From: Pelomonas paludis
GTDB taxonomy: Bacteria; Pseudomonadota; Gammaproteobacteria; Burkholderiales; Burkholderiaceae_C
Direction of reading: 5' to 3'
DNA length: 64,000 nucleotides
NCBI RefSeq assembly: GCF_039872745.1
Contig: NZ_JBDPZD010000001.1
Location: 310,001-374,000, forward strand
Positions 24,552 to 31,461 of this stretch are shown one piece after another. The position numbers were made by a program, and so were the translations under genes. A model generated the notes under the pieces. That model was not told the DNA's origin. It ran no database searches and worked only from the letters and a program-made list of their open reading frames with translations. Position 1 is the first letter of the stretch, and the number at the start of each line of letters is the position of its first letter.

Positions 24552-24724
24552 TTCGAGCAAGGGCAGCGTTGCAAACGTCTCGCTAAGAGATGGCAATCCG
24601 CCCTCTGGCTCATCTAGCCACACCACGGGGACAGTCGCCCATAGGCTCGCTTCGAGCCATCGAGGGGGCCTTTTCTCCTCTGGCTTTGCCCCTGTCAAGC
24701 GGATTGATACGCTACTGGTGGCGG

Positions 24725-24753
24725 TTGAACCTGTACGGAACCACAGATATAGT
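24725..24753 (+). promoter_or_regulatory. Sigma-70-type promoter
   Basis: TTGAAC (24725-24730), a 17-bp spacer and TATAGT (24748-24753): five of six and five of six matches to consensus, reading rightward. The predicted start is near 24760, right at the CIRCE element, the arrangement seen at HrcA-controlled promoters. The first supported gene downstream is the small YjzC-like gene at 24980. Confidence 0.7.
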
Positions 24754-24758
24754 GCCTT

Positions 24759-24785
24759 CTAGCACTCGCAATTCGAGAGTGCTAA
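24759..24785. promoter_or_regulatory. CIRCE element (HrcA operator)
   Basis: cTAGCACTC-N9-GAGTGCTAA: 17 of 18 positions match the CIRCE consensus TTAGCACTC-N9-GAGTGCTAA with the exact 9-bp spacing. It overlaps the predicted transcription start of the promoter at 24725-24753. CIRCE is the binding site of the heat-shock repressor HrcA and normally precedes groESL or dnaKJ; no chaperone gene is here. Confidence 0.85.
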
Positions 24786-24790
24786 AGAGA

Positions 24791-24825
24791 AAAGCCGCTC
24801 AAGGCTGGAACCCAAGAGCGGCTTT
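24791..24825. terminator. Hairpin in the leader, terminator-like on both strands
   Basis: Perfect 10-bp stem AAAGCCGCTC / GAGCGGCTTT with a 15-nt loop, 6 bp after the CIRCE element. The A and T runs are short, so it could be a weak bidirectional terminator for the RES gene, or a leader hairpin of the CIRCE-controlled transcript. The rest of 24826-24979 has no gene I can support. Confidence 0.5.
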
Positions 24826-24979
24826 GGCAGCACCTCACCGTTTCCGACGAGGACTGCCGTCCTGCACCAATGCAGTGGGCGAAGGATATGCCATGCGGAA
24901 ATGCTGGGCGATCCCGACTTCCCCCTGATCCAGGGCTTCACAGGTCGGATTTGACGCTGCAACTTTCAAGGAGAAATCC

Positions 24980-25165
24980 ATGGCAGCACCGAAGAAGCCC
25001 GGCGAAAGCACGGGCAGTCAGGGTGGGATCTACCAGCAGGTAGGCCCGCAGGGCGGCAAACAGCCGAACTACGCAGCCGTGCCGGACAACCGGCCGTTGC
25101 CACCCACCACCAAGCCCGGCCATGCTTGGGCGCCGGTGAAGGTGACACCGAACAGCAAGCGCTGA
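24980..25165 (+). CDS. Small YjzC-like protein
   Basis: 61 residues, starting MAAPKKPGESTGSQGGIYQ and ending in a basic tail. The pattern GxY..xGxxGGK, then LPPTxxPGHxW resembles the small YjzC family of unknown function. A strong AAGGAG site lies 7 nt before the ATG, and a textbook terminator follows 20 bp after the stop, so this is a complete monocistronic gene. Its 5' leader of about 220 nt begins at a promoter with a CIRCE element, implying induction on heat or protein-folding stress. The family match is by eye only. Confidence 0.75.
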   Translation: MAAPKKPGESTGSQGGIYQQVGPQGGKQPNYAAVPDNRPLPPTTKPGHAWAPVKVTPNSKR

Positions 25166-25184
25166 TCGGTTCATCCGCTACCCA

Positions 25185-25210
25185 GGGGCGGCTTCGGCCG
25201 CCCCTTTTTT
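25185..25210 (+). terminator. Rho-independent terminator after the YjzC-like gene
   Basis: Perfect 8-bp GC stem GGGGCGGC / GCCGCCCC with a TTCG tetraloop followed by six T residues. Confidence 0.93.
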
Positions 25211-25602
25211 GTGGGTGCCTCGCAAATGTTTCGCACGCTGTGGCTTGAGTTCGCTGCCGGAACTTCCGGGCCTTGCCACCGGCGAAGCGGCTGAGACGCA
25301 CTACGGCTCGCCCGCCCCGCGTTCACCCGCTGCCAAAAGTTCAAAGTTGAGTGAAACGAAAAACCGATTGTTCAGACTTGAGTGAGACACCGGTTCAAGG
25401 TCGCATGACTCAGCTCGGCGCAAGTGGTTGATTCGGGAGCGTCTCCGGTTCAGGACTCAGAGCAAACCGACAGCGGGATGGGCGCCCACCACCAAGCTTG
25501 GGCATTCGATGACCAGACGCTATAAGTGAGCTGCTCAACTGCCAAGAAGTAGCGCCCAATGCTATCGATGGCGATCAAGTGCTAGCCAACGTAGGGGGAA
25601 AG
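25211..25602. other. Intergenic stretch with repeats, no gene seen
   Basis: About 390 bp of moderately AT-rich DNA. It holds two near-direct repeats, TTGAGTGAAAC (about 25346) and TTGAGTGAGAC (about 25379), two GACTCAG copies, and at about 25490 a stretch whose translation (PTTKLGH) resembles the PTTKPGH core of the YjzC-like protein, perhaps a decayed copy. No open frame with a ribosome site is seen. Confidence 0.5.
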
Positions 25603-26985
25603 ATGGCCCATCAGGTCTACAAGATTGCAAGACTGACTGACGTCCAAATTGCAGATGCGCTAAGCAGGCTTGCGCACGAATTTGGACCATTCAACGCGAA
25701 TGTGAATGTATTGCAGCAGAGCCTTGGTGGCATTCCGTTTCCGAACACCTCGGCACAACCTCTGTGGCAGCAACTGATCGACCAAAACGGCGAGCTCATT
25801 GACTACTTCAACGTCAGGATCCTCAACGTTTCAGTGTCGTATTACCGAGGAGGAAGCACAGCTGAAGCTAGCCAGAAGTCAGCTGTACTGGACGAGCTAC
25901 ACCTCGATCCGAATGGCATCGATACGGAACGACTGAAAGTTGGCGCCCAAGTCCTGGAGACGTTCCGGCCGGTAGCTATCCGAAAGTCAGCCGGAGCGAC
26001 TAGCGAGCTAACGGAATTGCTCGCCGTCCAAGAGTCAACGTTCGCCCGCCTGCAGCGACAGCTCGAAGAGCTGTTCAAACAGACGATCACGGTGCGCCAA
26101 GAACTCGATGACATAGTCAAAAAGAAGTCCGAACAGCTGGAGGCGGACTACGCAGCCAAACGAGAACAAGCACAGCTAGAAGCGGAAAGGCAGCAAGCCA
26201 AGCTGCTTGAACGAGAGGAGGCGCTAGAGAGCCGGGCGAAAGAACTGGATGACAGTGACAACACGTTTGCAAGGCGAAAGATCCGCGACGGGATGCTCAA
26301 TGACGTCACAGAGCGCGTCAGAAACTTCGAAGTCTCGCCTGTCACTTCTCAGGCCCGCGGGCCGGTAGCCGGGGGAATGCGCGCACTGATTGGCATCTTT
26401 GTTCTGCTTCTCATTTGGACCGGCTATGAAATAGTGGTGAGCAGACTCACTCAGGAAGCCGTCGTCGCAGCGACTTCACGCCTGTCCCATATTCCAACAG
26501 CCGCGGCACCGACTTCATCCGTCGCCAAGGCGGCGACAGAGGAGCTGACAACGGCGATGCTTCATGATTCAAGCACCGAGCGGATCGCTCTTTGGATCCG
26601 TTTCTCGCTATTGACCGTTGGCCTTGTTGGTGCCGTTCTCTATTACATCCGGTGGCAGAGTCGCTGGGCGGAGCAATATGCAGCCACCGAGAGCTCGCTC
26701 AAGCAATTCCACCTTGACGTAAATCGAGCCAATTGGGTGGTCGAAACATGCCTTGAGTGGCGCAAGGAAACTGACTCATTGATTCCCGCTGCATTGATCG
26801 AGAGCCTCACCAGAGGACTCTTCACAAAAGATCAGACCACTCCTCAGGTCGTTCACCCTGCTGACGAGCTCGCTTCAGCGCTAGTTGGAAGTGCGTCAAA
26901 GATTTCACTGGCAGTCGGGGACAGCAAGATCGAGTACGACAAGCCTGGAAAGATCCCCAAGACGTTGCCGACTTCCAATGCGTGA
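25603..26985 (+). CDS. Unknown coiled-coil membrane protein, first gene of a two-gene module
   Basis: 460 residues, family not recognised. Visible layout: an N-terminal soluble domain (1-135, YKIARLTDVQIADALSRLA start), a long charged coiled coil (about 139-215, rich in E/K/Q/A), a first membrane segment (about 258-280, ALIGIFVLLLIWTGYEIVV), an external loop of about 45 residues, a second membrane segment (about 328-348, FSLLTVGLVGAVLYYI), and a C-terminal helical cytoplasmic domain. ATG 25603 has AGGGGGAAAG upstream; a GTG at 25579 is less likely. Base composition is clearly more AT-rich than the flanks, indicating transfer. Overlaps the next gene by 4 bp. Architecture (coiled coil plus two TM) resembles sensor/effector parts of defence or stress systems, but no function is claimed. 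Confidence 0.8.
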   Translation: MAHQVYKIARLTDVQIADALSRLAHEFGPFNANVNVLQQSLGGIPFPNTSAQPLWQQLIDQNGELIDYFNVRILNVSVSYYRGGSTAEASQKSAVLDELHLDPNGIDTERLKVGAQVLETFRPVAIRKSAGATSELTELLAVQESTFARLQRQLEELFKQTITVRQELDDIVKKKSEQLEADYAAKREQAQLEAERQQAKLLEREEALESRAKELDDSDNTFARRKIRDGMLNDVTERVRNFEVSPVTSQARGPVAGGMRALIGIFVLLLIWTGYEIVVSRLTQEAVVAATSRLSHIPTAAAPTSSVAKAATEELTTAMLHDSSTERIALWIRFSLLTVGLVGAVLYYIRWQSRWAEQYAATESSLKQFHLDVNRANWVVETCLEWRKETDSLIPAALIESLTRGLFTKDQTTPQVVHPADELASALVGSASKISLAVGDSKIEYDKPGKIPKTLPTSNA

Positions 26986-27608
26986 CGGTGAGCAAAAGCG
27001 ATAGACCGCCCATGCTCCGCCTCGACCTCTGGAACTACTTCCTCGCGATCGAAAGCGACTTGGCAGCCTGCCAGCGTTTTGTGGCCTTCGAGCAAAGCAA
27101 TCTCAGCACCCATTCATTGGAGTTTGCGAAGGTCATTCTTCTAGCGGGGTCGGAAACCGATAGCGTGCTGAAGGAGCTCACAGGCGAGCTGTGCGCCGGA
27201 TCGAAGGCAAGCAAGCTGCCTGCCTACGAAACGGTAATCGCAGACCGTCTACCGTTCTTCAAGTTGCTGGAAATCGACGTCAAAGGAACGGAGTTGCGCC
27301 TGCATCCCTGGGTTGAGTGGTCTGCCGCTTCCGGTCCAACCTGGTGGTCCCACTCGTACAACAAGCTTAAGCATCAGCGCTCCGCTAGCTTTAAGACAGC
27401 GACGCTGGACAACGCACTGAATGCCGTGGCCGGCCTCTATGTCGCGCTGCTGCATTTGCATCACCGCAAGCTCCCACTGCACACGCGCCGATTGATGGTT
27501 TCTGGAACCAGCCTGATGGCGCCCCGAAACCACCCCGATGACACGATGTTTGACTACGCGTTTGCCGGAAGTCCCTTTGATGCTTTTGAGCCGGGCAGCG
27601 ATGCCTGA
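26982..27608 (+). CDS. Unknown soluble protein, second gene of the module
   Basis: 208 residues (GTG start, 4-bp overlap with the upstream stop; ATG at 27012 is an alternative). Mostly helical; the motif WWSHSYNKLKHQRSASF with following TLDNALNAVAGLYVALLHL is reminiscent of HEPN-like or related helical domains in which a YNxLKHxR segment is conserved, but I cannot assign a family. Codon use and GC match gene 25603 rather than the surrounding core. The tight coupling suggests the two products act together. Confidence 0.78.
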   Translation: MTVSKSDRPPMLRLDLWNYFLAIESDLAACQRFVAFEQSNLSTHSLEFAKVILLAGSETDSVLKELTGELCAGSKASKLPAYETVIADRLPFFKLLEIDVKGTELRLHPWVEWSAASGPTWWSHSYNKLKHQRSASFKTATLDNALNAVAGLYVALLHLHHRKLPLHTRRLMVSGTSLMAPRNHPDDTMFDYAFAGSPFDAFEPGSDA

Positions 27609-27648
27609 TCGCTGACTAGGTCAGGCCCCAATCAATTCGTCACCCACC

Positions 27649-28524
27649 ATGCCCCTCCCCCCCCTCACCCCCACCCTCCTCCTCGCAGTCACCCTCACCG
27701 CCGCCGCACAACCCGCGCCTCCCACCCCCACGCCCGACAGCCTGGCGCAGGTGAATGGCGTGCTGTGGACGCAGCAGGCGGTGGAGCACCAGGCGGTGTC
27801 GCTGGCGATGTACCGGGCGGCGTCGGCGGCCTTGGTGGCTGCGGCCCAGGCGCCCGTCAAGGCGGGCGCGTGGGCCACGCTGGAAACGGGGCCGGCGAGC
27901 ACGGGGCGCAAGGCGGTGGTGATGGACCTGGACGAGACGGTGCTGGACAACGCGGCCTACAGCGCGTGGCTGGCCAAGGCCAACCAGCACTATGTGGAGC
28001 CGACGTGGCAGGACTGGATGGCGCTGCGGCAGGCGAAGGCGATCCCGGGGGCGCTGGAGTTTGTGCGGCTGGCGGCCAAGCTGAAGGTGGATGTGTTCTT
28101 CATCACCAACCGCGAGTGCGTGCCCAAGGACGCAGACCCCTGCCCGGCGCTGGAGCACACGCGGCGCAACCTGCTGGCGCTGGGCTTTGAGCGGGCGGCG
28201 CAGCCGGAGGCTTTCATGCTGAAGAAGCAGCGGCCGGAGTGGGACAGCAGTGACAAGACCTCGCGCCGCCAGTTGGTGGCCCAGACGCACCAGATCGTGA
28301 TGCTGGTGGGGGACGACATGGGCGACTTTTTGCCCGTGGCCAAGGTGGCGGCGCTGCGGGCGGGCACGCCCGACGCGGAGACGGACCGGGCGATGACGCT
28401 GCTGGGCAAGCGCTGGTTCGTGATCCCGAACCCGATGTATGGCTCGTGGGAGAAGGCGGTGCCCCGGGATGCACTGGGCCGTTTGGGGGCGCTGCAGGCA
28501 CCGGAGGGCTGGGGCGCGCCCTGA
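27649..28524 (+). CDS. HAD-type acid phosphatase, class C / lipoprotein e(P4) family
   Basis: 291-residue exported phosphatase. N-terminal hydrophobic segment (LLLAVTLTAAAQP) is a Sec signal without a clear lipobox; the catalytic motif VVMDLDETVLDN carries the nucleophile Asp and acid/base Asp, FFITNRE is motif II and VGDDMGDF motif IV. Substrates of this family are nucleoside monophosphates and other organic phosphates in the periplasm. It starts 40 bp after the unknown module; a CCTGA/TCAGG dyad lies between. GC returns to the core level here. Confidence 0.9.
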   Translation: MPLPPLTPTLLLAVTLTAAAQPAPPTPTPDSLAQVNGVLWTQQAVEHQAVSLAMYRAASAALVAAAQAPVKAGAWATLETGPASTGRKAVVMDLDETVLDNAAYSAWLAKANQHYVEPTWQDWMALRQAKAIPGALEFVRLAAKLKVDVFFITNRECVPKDADPCPALEHTRRNLLALGFERAAQPEAFMLKKQRPEWDSSDKTSRRQLVAQTHQIVMLVGDDMGDFLPVAKVAALRAGTPDAETDRAMTLLGKRWFVIPNPMYGSWEKAVPRDALGRLGALQAPEGWGAP

Positions 28525-28557
28525 GGCGTGGCCTGGGGCCGCGCCTGAAGCTGGGTC

Positions 28558-28758
28558 TTACGCCGGCGTGTCGCCCGGGCCAGGGGTGTCTGGCTCCGTC
28601 GAGGCGGGTGCGTCAGAGGCGTCGTGAGGGGCGTCGTCAGCAGGGTCGGCCTCACCGGCGGGCCGGGGGTTGGCCTTGCGCTGGGCTTTTTCTTCTTTCT
28701 TCTTCTGCTTGGCGAGTTCGCGTTGTCGCTTCTCGTACGAGTAGTTGGGCTTGGCCAT
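28558..28758 (-). CDS. Small conserved basic/acidic protein (MAKPNYSYEK type)
   Basis: 66 residues beginning MAKPNYSYEKRQRELAKQKK, then a strongly acidic Ala/Asp/Pro tail. The KRQRELAKxKKKEEKxxRK helix is a recurrent small-protein pattern in beta- and gammaproteobacteria with no known role. Start 28758 is chosen on that conserved N-terminus; the frame is open further upstream without conservation. Between it and the exonuclease gene (28759-28985) no gene is seen. Confidence 0.75.
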   Translation of the reverse strand: MAKPNYSYEKRQRELAKQKKKEEKAQRKANPRPAGEADPADDAPHDASDAPASTEPDTPGPGDTPA

Positions 28759-28971
28759 GCGGTCTTGTGTGAGGCTGTAAAGATGTGGAGCATGCCCGCA
28801 AGTGAGCCTGCTCAGGGCCTGATGCCCTACAGAAATCTGCCGCGCCGTGACCACGATGTCACACCCGACGAACGCCTGGCTCGCGGGCGATGGAGGAAGC
28901 CCCGGTCCTGTGATAACGCGCCGCGGCCGCAAGACGGGCGGCCGTGCGTTGCCGTCTTAGGCGGGCGCCGC

Positions 28972-28989
28972 AGTGTGAACAGGCCCTAG
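28972..28989 (-). repeat. CTAGGGCCTGTT-type element end, copy 1
   Basis: Reading on the minus strand, the stop codon of the nuclease gene is followed by CTAGGGCCTGTTCACACT. The same 18-mer with two mismatches follows the tyrB stop codon at 37837. A hairpin AAGACGG/CCGTCTT lies just downstream. Possibly the end of an insertion element; no transposase is seen. Confidence 0.4.
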
Positions 28990-29957
28990 CTCTGGATGAT
29001 CTGGTCGAGCCGCTTGCCGTCGATGTCGGTGTTGACTTGCACCCACAGGGGCAGGTGGTCGGACATCTGGAAGGTGAAGGCCTGCTTGGTGAGCGCGGGG
29101 AAGAGGGGCGTGTGGTCGCCCGCGTAGAAGTCGAGCACGCCGCCTTGGTTGGTGAAGTTGTCGGGGTAGTGGGGCAGGTGCAGGAGCTGGTCATAGCGCT
29201 TGTTGCGCTCGAGGTTGGAGCCGAGGTCTTGCTGGGCAAGCGCGGTGGGCAGGCGCAGGCCGGTGGAGGTGATGGCCTTGAAGAGAGGGCTGTCGAGTGA
29301 GGGGATGTTGAAGTCACCCATGACGAAGAGGTCCTGGTCGTCGAAGGAGCGCTTGTCTTTGCTGAAGAGCTCCTGCTTCTCGGCCACCCACTGGGCGAGG
29401 GCCTGAAGCTCGGGCTCGCGGCCGGCTTCGTCGTCGCCCCAGCGGACGTGGGTGGAAACGACGACAAAGTCAAAGCTGCCGGACTTGAACGAGGCCACAT
29501 AGGGCGGGCGCCACCAGTTGAAGTCGGGGACCCACTCGGTGCCCTGCTTGGTGCGGCGCGCAAAGGCGGCAGAGGCCATGCCGTTGAAGGCGATCTGCCG
29601 CTTGTCATAGAGGTAGGCGACGCGCTCACGGTTGCCGCCGGCGTCGAGCACGGCGTCGGAGTAGACGGCGCGCCAGTAGGGGCCCAGCACGTCAAGCACA
29701 CGGCGCAGGTCTCGCAGGTCGTCGCGCAGCTCGACGATACCGATGAGGTCGAACTGCCCGAGCACCTCGGCGATGTAGTGGATGGCGGCCTGGGTGCGGG
29801 GCTTCTTGCCAAACTCGCGGATGTTCCAGGTGGCGAGGTTGAAGGACTCGTCCAGCTTGGACGAGGGCACCTGCGCCGCCGCGATGCGCTCCTTGAGCAC
29901 CTTGAGCCCCGCCGCGATTTCTTTGCTGACGGTCTTGATGTCGGTGATGTGATGCAT
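28986..29957 (-). CDS. Endonuclease/exonuclease/phosphatase family protein
   Basis: 323 residues of the EEP (DNase I-like) superfamily: NLATWNIREFG (metal-binding Asn), IVELRDDLRDL (Glu), VVVSTHVRWG, FVMGDFNIPS (Asp-Asn pair) and FQMSDHLPLWVQ (C-terminal Asp-His). All catalytic positions are present. No signal peptide. Homologues include nucleases and phosphodiesterases; whether it acts on nucleic acid is unknown. It is monocistronic, and its location next to the RNA-repair locus may be coincidental. Confidence 0.88.
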   Translation of the reverse strand: MHHITDIKTVSKEIAAGLKVLKERIAAAQVPSSKLDESFNLATWNIREFGKKPRTQAAIHYIAEVLGQFDLIGIVELRDDLRDLRRVLDVLGPYWRAVYSDAVLDAGGNRERVAYLYDKRQIAFNGMASAAFARRTKQGTEWVPDFNWWRPPYVASFKSGSFDFVVVSTHVRWGDDEAGREPELQALAQWVAEKQELFSKDKRSFDDQDLFVMGDFNIPSLDSPLFKAITSTGLRLPTALAQQDLGSNLERNKRYDQLLHLPHYPDNFTNQGGVLDFYAGDHTPLFPALTKQAFTFQMSDHLPLWVQVNTDIDGKRLDQIIQS

Positions 29958-30106
29958 GGCGCCCCCTGCGTGGTCAATGAACTGATTGACGAGGGGGACA
30001 CGCTAACCGATGGCTGGCCGGATGGCAGCCATAAAGCTGTGGAGGCAGGGAAGGCCTTGTTGGCTGGCGGCGCCCTGCCGGCGACCCACGCCGCCGCCCC
30101 CCCCGC

Positions 30107-30478
30107 TCAGCCTGCGGCGCCAAACCCTTTCAGCAGCTGCCGCAAGCGCTTGCGACCATCGCTGTTGGTCTCGCGGTAGGTCTTGAGGGCCAGGGCCAGG
30201 AACTGTTGCTCTCCGGGGCTGAGGCCGGTGGGCGCGCGCTCGGTGTCGAGCCATCCGGCCTCTTTGCCGCAATGCTGCTCGATCTGGCGGGCGAGCTTGT
30301 CGCCGATGGGTCGGGCGCCGCTCTTGGCCATGGACCAGGTTGCGCCGCTGACCTCGAGGCGGGCCGCCCAGGCGGCCTCCAGGCCCTTGGGCGGGTCACC
30401 GGCCGTGATGCGTTCTTCAGCAAAGGCCTGGAACAGGGCAAGGGCGTTGAGGCGGCGGATGGTGGCGGGGCTGGACAC
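30107..30478 (-). CDS. Putative small DNA-binding regulator divergent from the tRNA/RtcB locus
   Basis: 123-residue protein. The central part (ATWSMAKSGARPIGDKLARQIEQHCGKEAGWLD) has the length and pattern of a Xre-like helix-turn-helix found in phage and mobile-element regulators; the C-terminus LSPGEQQFLALALKTYRET continues into a basic tail. A TGTGAA-N5-TTCACA dyad lies 13 bp upstream of its start and a second copy overlaps a divergent promoter. A C-terminal fragment of a close paralogue exists at 23199-23318. DNA binding is inferred, not certain. Confidence 0.7.
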   Translation of the reverse strand: MSSPATIRRLNALALFQAFAEERITAGDPPKGLEAAWAARLEVSGATWSMAKSGARPIGDKLARQIEQHCGKEAGWLDTERAPTGLSPGEQQFLALALKTYRETNSDGRKRLRQLLKGFGAAG

Positions 30479-30490
30479 GGCGCACGCTGT

Positions 30491-30507
30491 TGTGAAAAAC
30501 CTTCACA
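30491..30507. promoter_or_regulatory. Operator-like dyad, site 1
   Basis: TGTGAA-AAACC-TTCACA, a perfect 6-bp inverted repeat with 5-bp spacer, directly upstream of the regulator start (30478). Paired with site 2, 51 bp away. Confidence 0.65.
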
Positions 30508-30531
30508 CGCATTCTAGGGGCGACAAGTTGC

Positions 30532-30560
30532 TTGACGATGGCGTGAACACTCTTCACAAT
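30532..30560 (+). promoter_or_regulatory. Rightward sigma-70 promoter overlapped by operator-like dyad, site 2
   Basis: TTGACG (30532-30537), 17-bp spacer, CACAAT (30555-30560). The dyad CGTGAA-CACTC-TTCACA (30542-30558), matching site 1 in both half sites but one base, covers the spacer and -10, an ideal position for repression. It points toward the tRNA/HNH/slipin/RtcB region. Confidence 0.6.
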
Positions 30561-30613
30561 TCGACCCGTCGCTTGCAAACCGCAGGCCCAATTCACTTCA
30601 ACAAATTCCCATC

Positions 30614-30757
30614 ATGTTTGGCATCACCTTCTTCAACAAAGACACCAACCGCCCCCGTGGCGGCGTGGTGGCCTGCGTGAAGGCGGTGGCGCCGACATCG
30701 CTTGAGCGGGCAGCCCAGCTGTACCGCTCCACACCGGGGAGGGCTCTCATCCACTGA
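30614..30757 (+). CDS. Possible small protein of 47 residues
   Basis: ATG-initiated frame starting MFGITFFNKDTNRPRGG and ending ALIH, about 50 bp after the promoter at 30532-30560 and followed by a strong terminator. No clear ribosome site precedes it and no family is recognised, so it may only be part of an untranslated RNA. Confidence 0.35.
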   Translation: MFGITFFNKDTNRPRGGVVACVKAVAPTSLERAAQLYRSTPGRALIH

Positions 30758-30792
30758 GCCCTCAACCTCTTTCGGATGCCCTGCATCCACCG

Positions 30793-30830
30793 AGGCCCGG
30801 TTTCCAACAGGAACCGGGCCTTTTTGTTTT
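30793..30830 (+). terminator. Strong rho-independent terminator
   Basis: 10-bp perfect stem AGGCCCGGTT / AACCGGGCCT with a 9-nt loop, followed by TTTTGTTTT. It lies between the regulated promoter and the tRNA array, so transcription into the array must either read through it or start downstream. Confidence 0.9.
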
Positions 30831-30921
30831 CAGCGCCATCTCGGGTGTGCCCGTGCACAAGCACTGGCTGGCCCGGTGTGCATGTGTGCCCAGCACGTTC
30901 TGCAGACGGAGCGGGCATGCA

Positions 30922-30955
30922 GCGAGGGCGGGCAGCAGTGCCTACCCGCCCTCGC
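30922..30955. other. GC-rich hairpin just upstream of the tRNA array
   Basis: Perfect 11-bp stem GCGAGGGCGGG / CCCGCCCTCGC with a 12-nt loop, no T run. It ends 24 bp before the first tRNA. Could be a processing or protein-binding site; nothing else is seen in 30831-30979. Confidence 0.5.
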
Positions 30956-30979
30956 GTGCGGACACAGCCGAGATGGCAT

Positions 30980-31057
30980 GCCTCGTTAGCTCAGTGGATG
31001 CAGAGCGCCGGTCTACGAAACCGGAGGGCGGAGGTTCGACTCCTTCACGAGGCACCA
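30980..31057 (+). tRNA. tRNA-Arg (ACG)
   Basis: Complete cloverleaf: acceptor GCCTCGT/ACGAGGC, D stem GCTC/GAGC, anticodon stem CCGGT/ACCGG with loop CTACGAA (anticodon ACG), variable AGGGC, T arm GGAGG-TTCGACT-CCTTC, discriminator A and encoded CCA. Its acceptor differs from the usual proteobacterial Arg-ACG tRNA (GCGCCCG...), so it is probably an extra, mobile-type tRNA. First of an array on the same strand. Confidence 0.9.
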
Positions 31058-31066
31058 ATCAATAAC

Positions 31067-31141
31067 GTCCCGTTGGACTTCTGGTGAGGTCCTCGGCCCT
31101 TCAAGCCGAAGAGGCGGGTTCGATCCCCGCACGGGATACCA
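31067..31141 (+). tRNA. tRNA-Glu-like (UUC) with non-canonical C33
   Basis: Acceptor GTCCCGT/ACGGGAT (G1-U72 wobble), D stem GACT/GGTC, anticodon stem TCGGC/GCCGA, T arm GCGGG-TTCGATC-CCCGC, discriminator A, encoded CCA. The seven-base anticodon loop is CCTTCAA: anticodon TTC would read Glu codons, but position 33 is C instead of the almost universal U. This may make it a poor translator. A CCCGTCG/CGACGGG hairpin follows between it and the next tRNA. Confidence 0.78.
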
Positions 31142-31243
31142 AACCCAAGAGCCCGTCGTCGAGCTTTCGCTTCGACGGGCGCAAACCGGCCGCAACGATT
31201 GGGCGGCGTCGGAACCCGTCACCGACACCCATTGAGAGCAAAC

Positions 31244-31320
31244 CCGTGTGTGGCGCAACCAGGGAGCGCAATGGCTTTGGGAGCCAAGGGTTGCAGGTTC
31301 GAGTCCTGCCACACGGACCA
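31244..31320 (+). tRNA. tRNA-Pro (UGG)
   Basis: Acceptor CCGTGTG/CACACGG, T8-G9, D stem GCGC/GCGC, anticodon stem ATGGC/GCCAA with an A-A mismatch at the base, loop TTTGGGA (anticodon TGG, G37 as in Pro tRNAs), T arm GCAGG-TTCGAGT-CCTGC, discriminator A and encoded CCA. Confidence 0.88.
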
Positions 31321-31330
31321 AACAACACGT

Positions 31331-31406
31331 GCCGCCATAGCTCAGCAGGAAGAGCGCCGGTCTGTCGAACCGGAGGGCGCGGGATCGAAGCCCGCTGGCG
31401 GCGCCA
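31331..31406 (+). tRNA. tRNA-Asp (GUC)
   Basis: Acceptor GCCGCCA/TGGCGGC, D stem GCTC/GAGC, anticodon stem CCGGT/ACCGG with loop CTGTCGA (anticodon GTC), T arm GCGGG-ATCGAAG-CCCGC, discriminator G (as in Asp tRNAs) and encoded CCA. T54 of the T loop is A, an unusual change that would remove the ribothymidine-54/A58 pair. Confidence 0.88.
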
Positions 31407-31461
31407 TGACAGAAGGAGACCATCGTGAACAAACCAGACACCGACGCCTGCTTTCCAGGTA

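Noticed and set aside
24441..24698. 85-residue minus-strand frame overlapping the RES gene end
   Set aside because: No ribosome site or recognisable domain; the overlap with the RES C-terminus argues against it.
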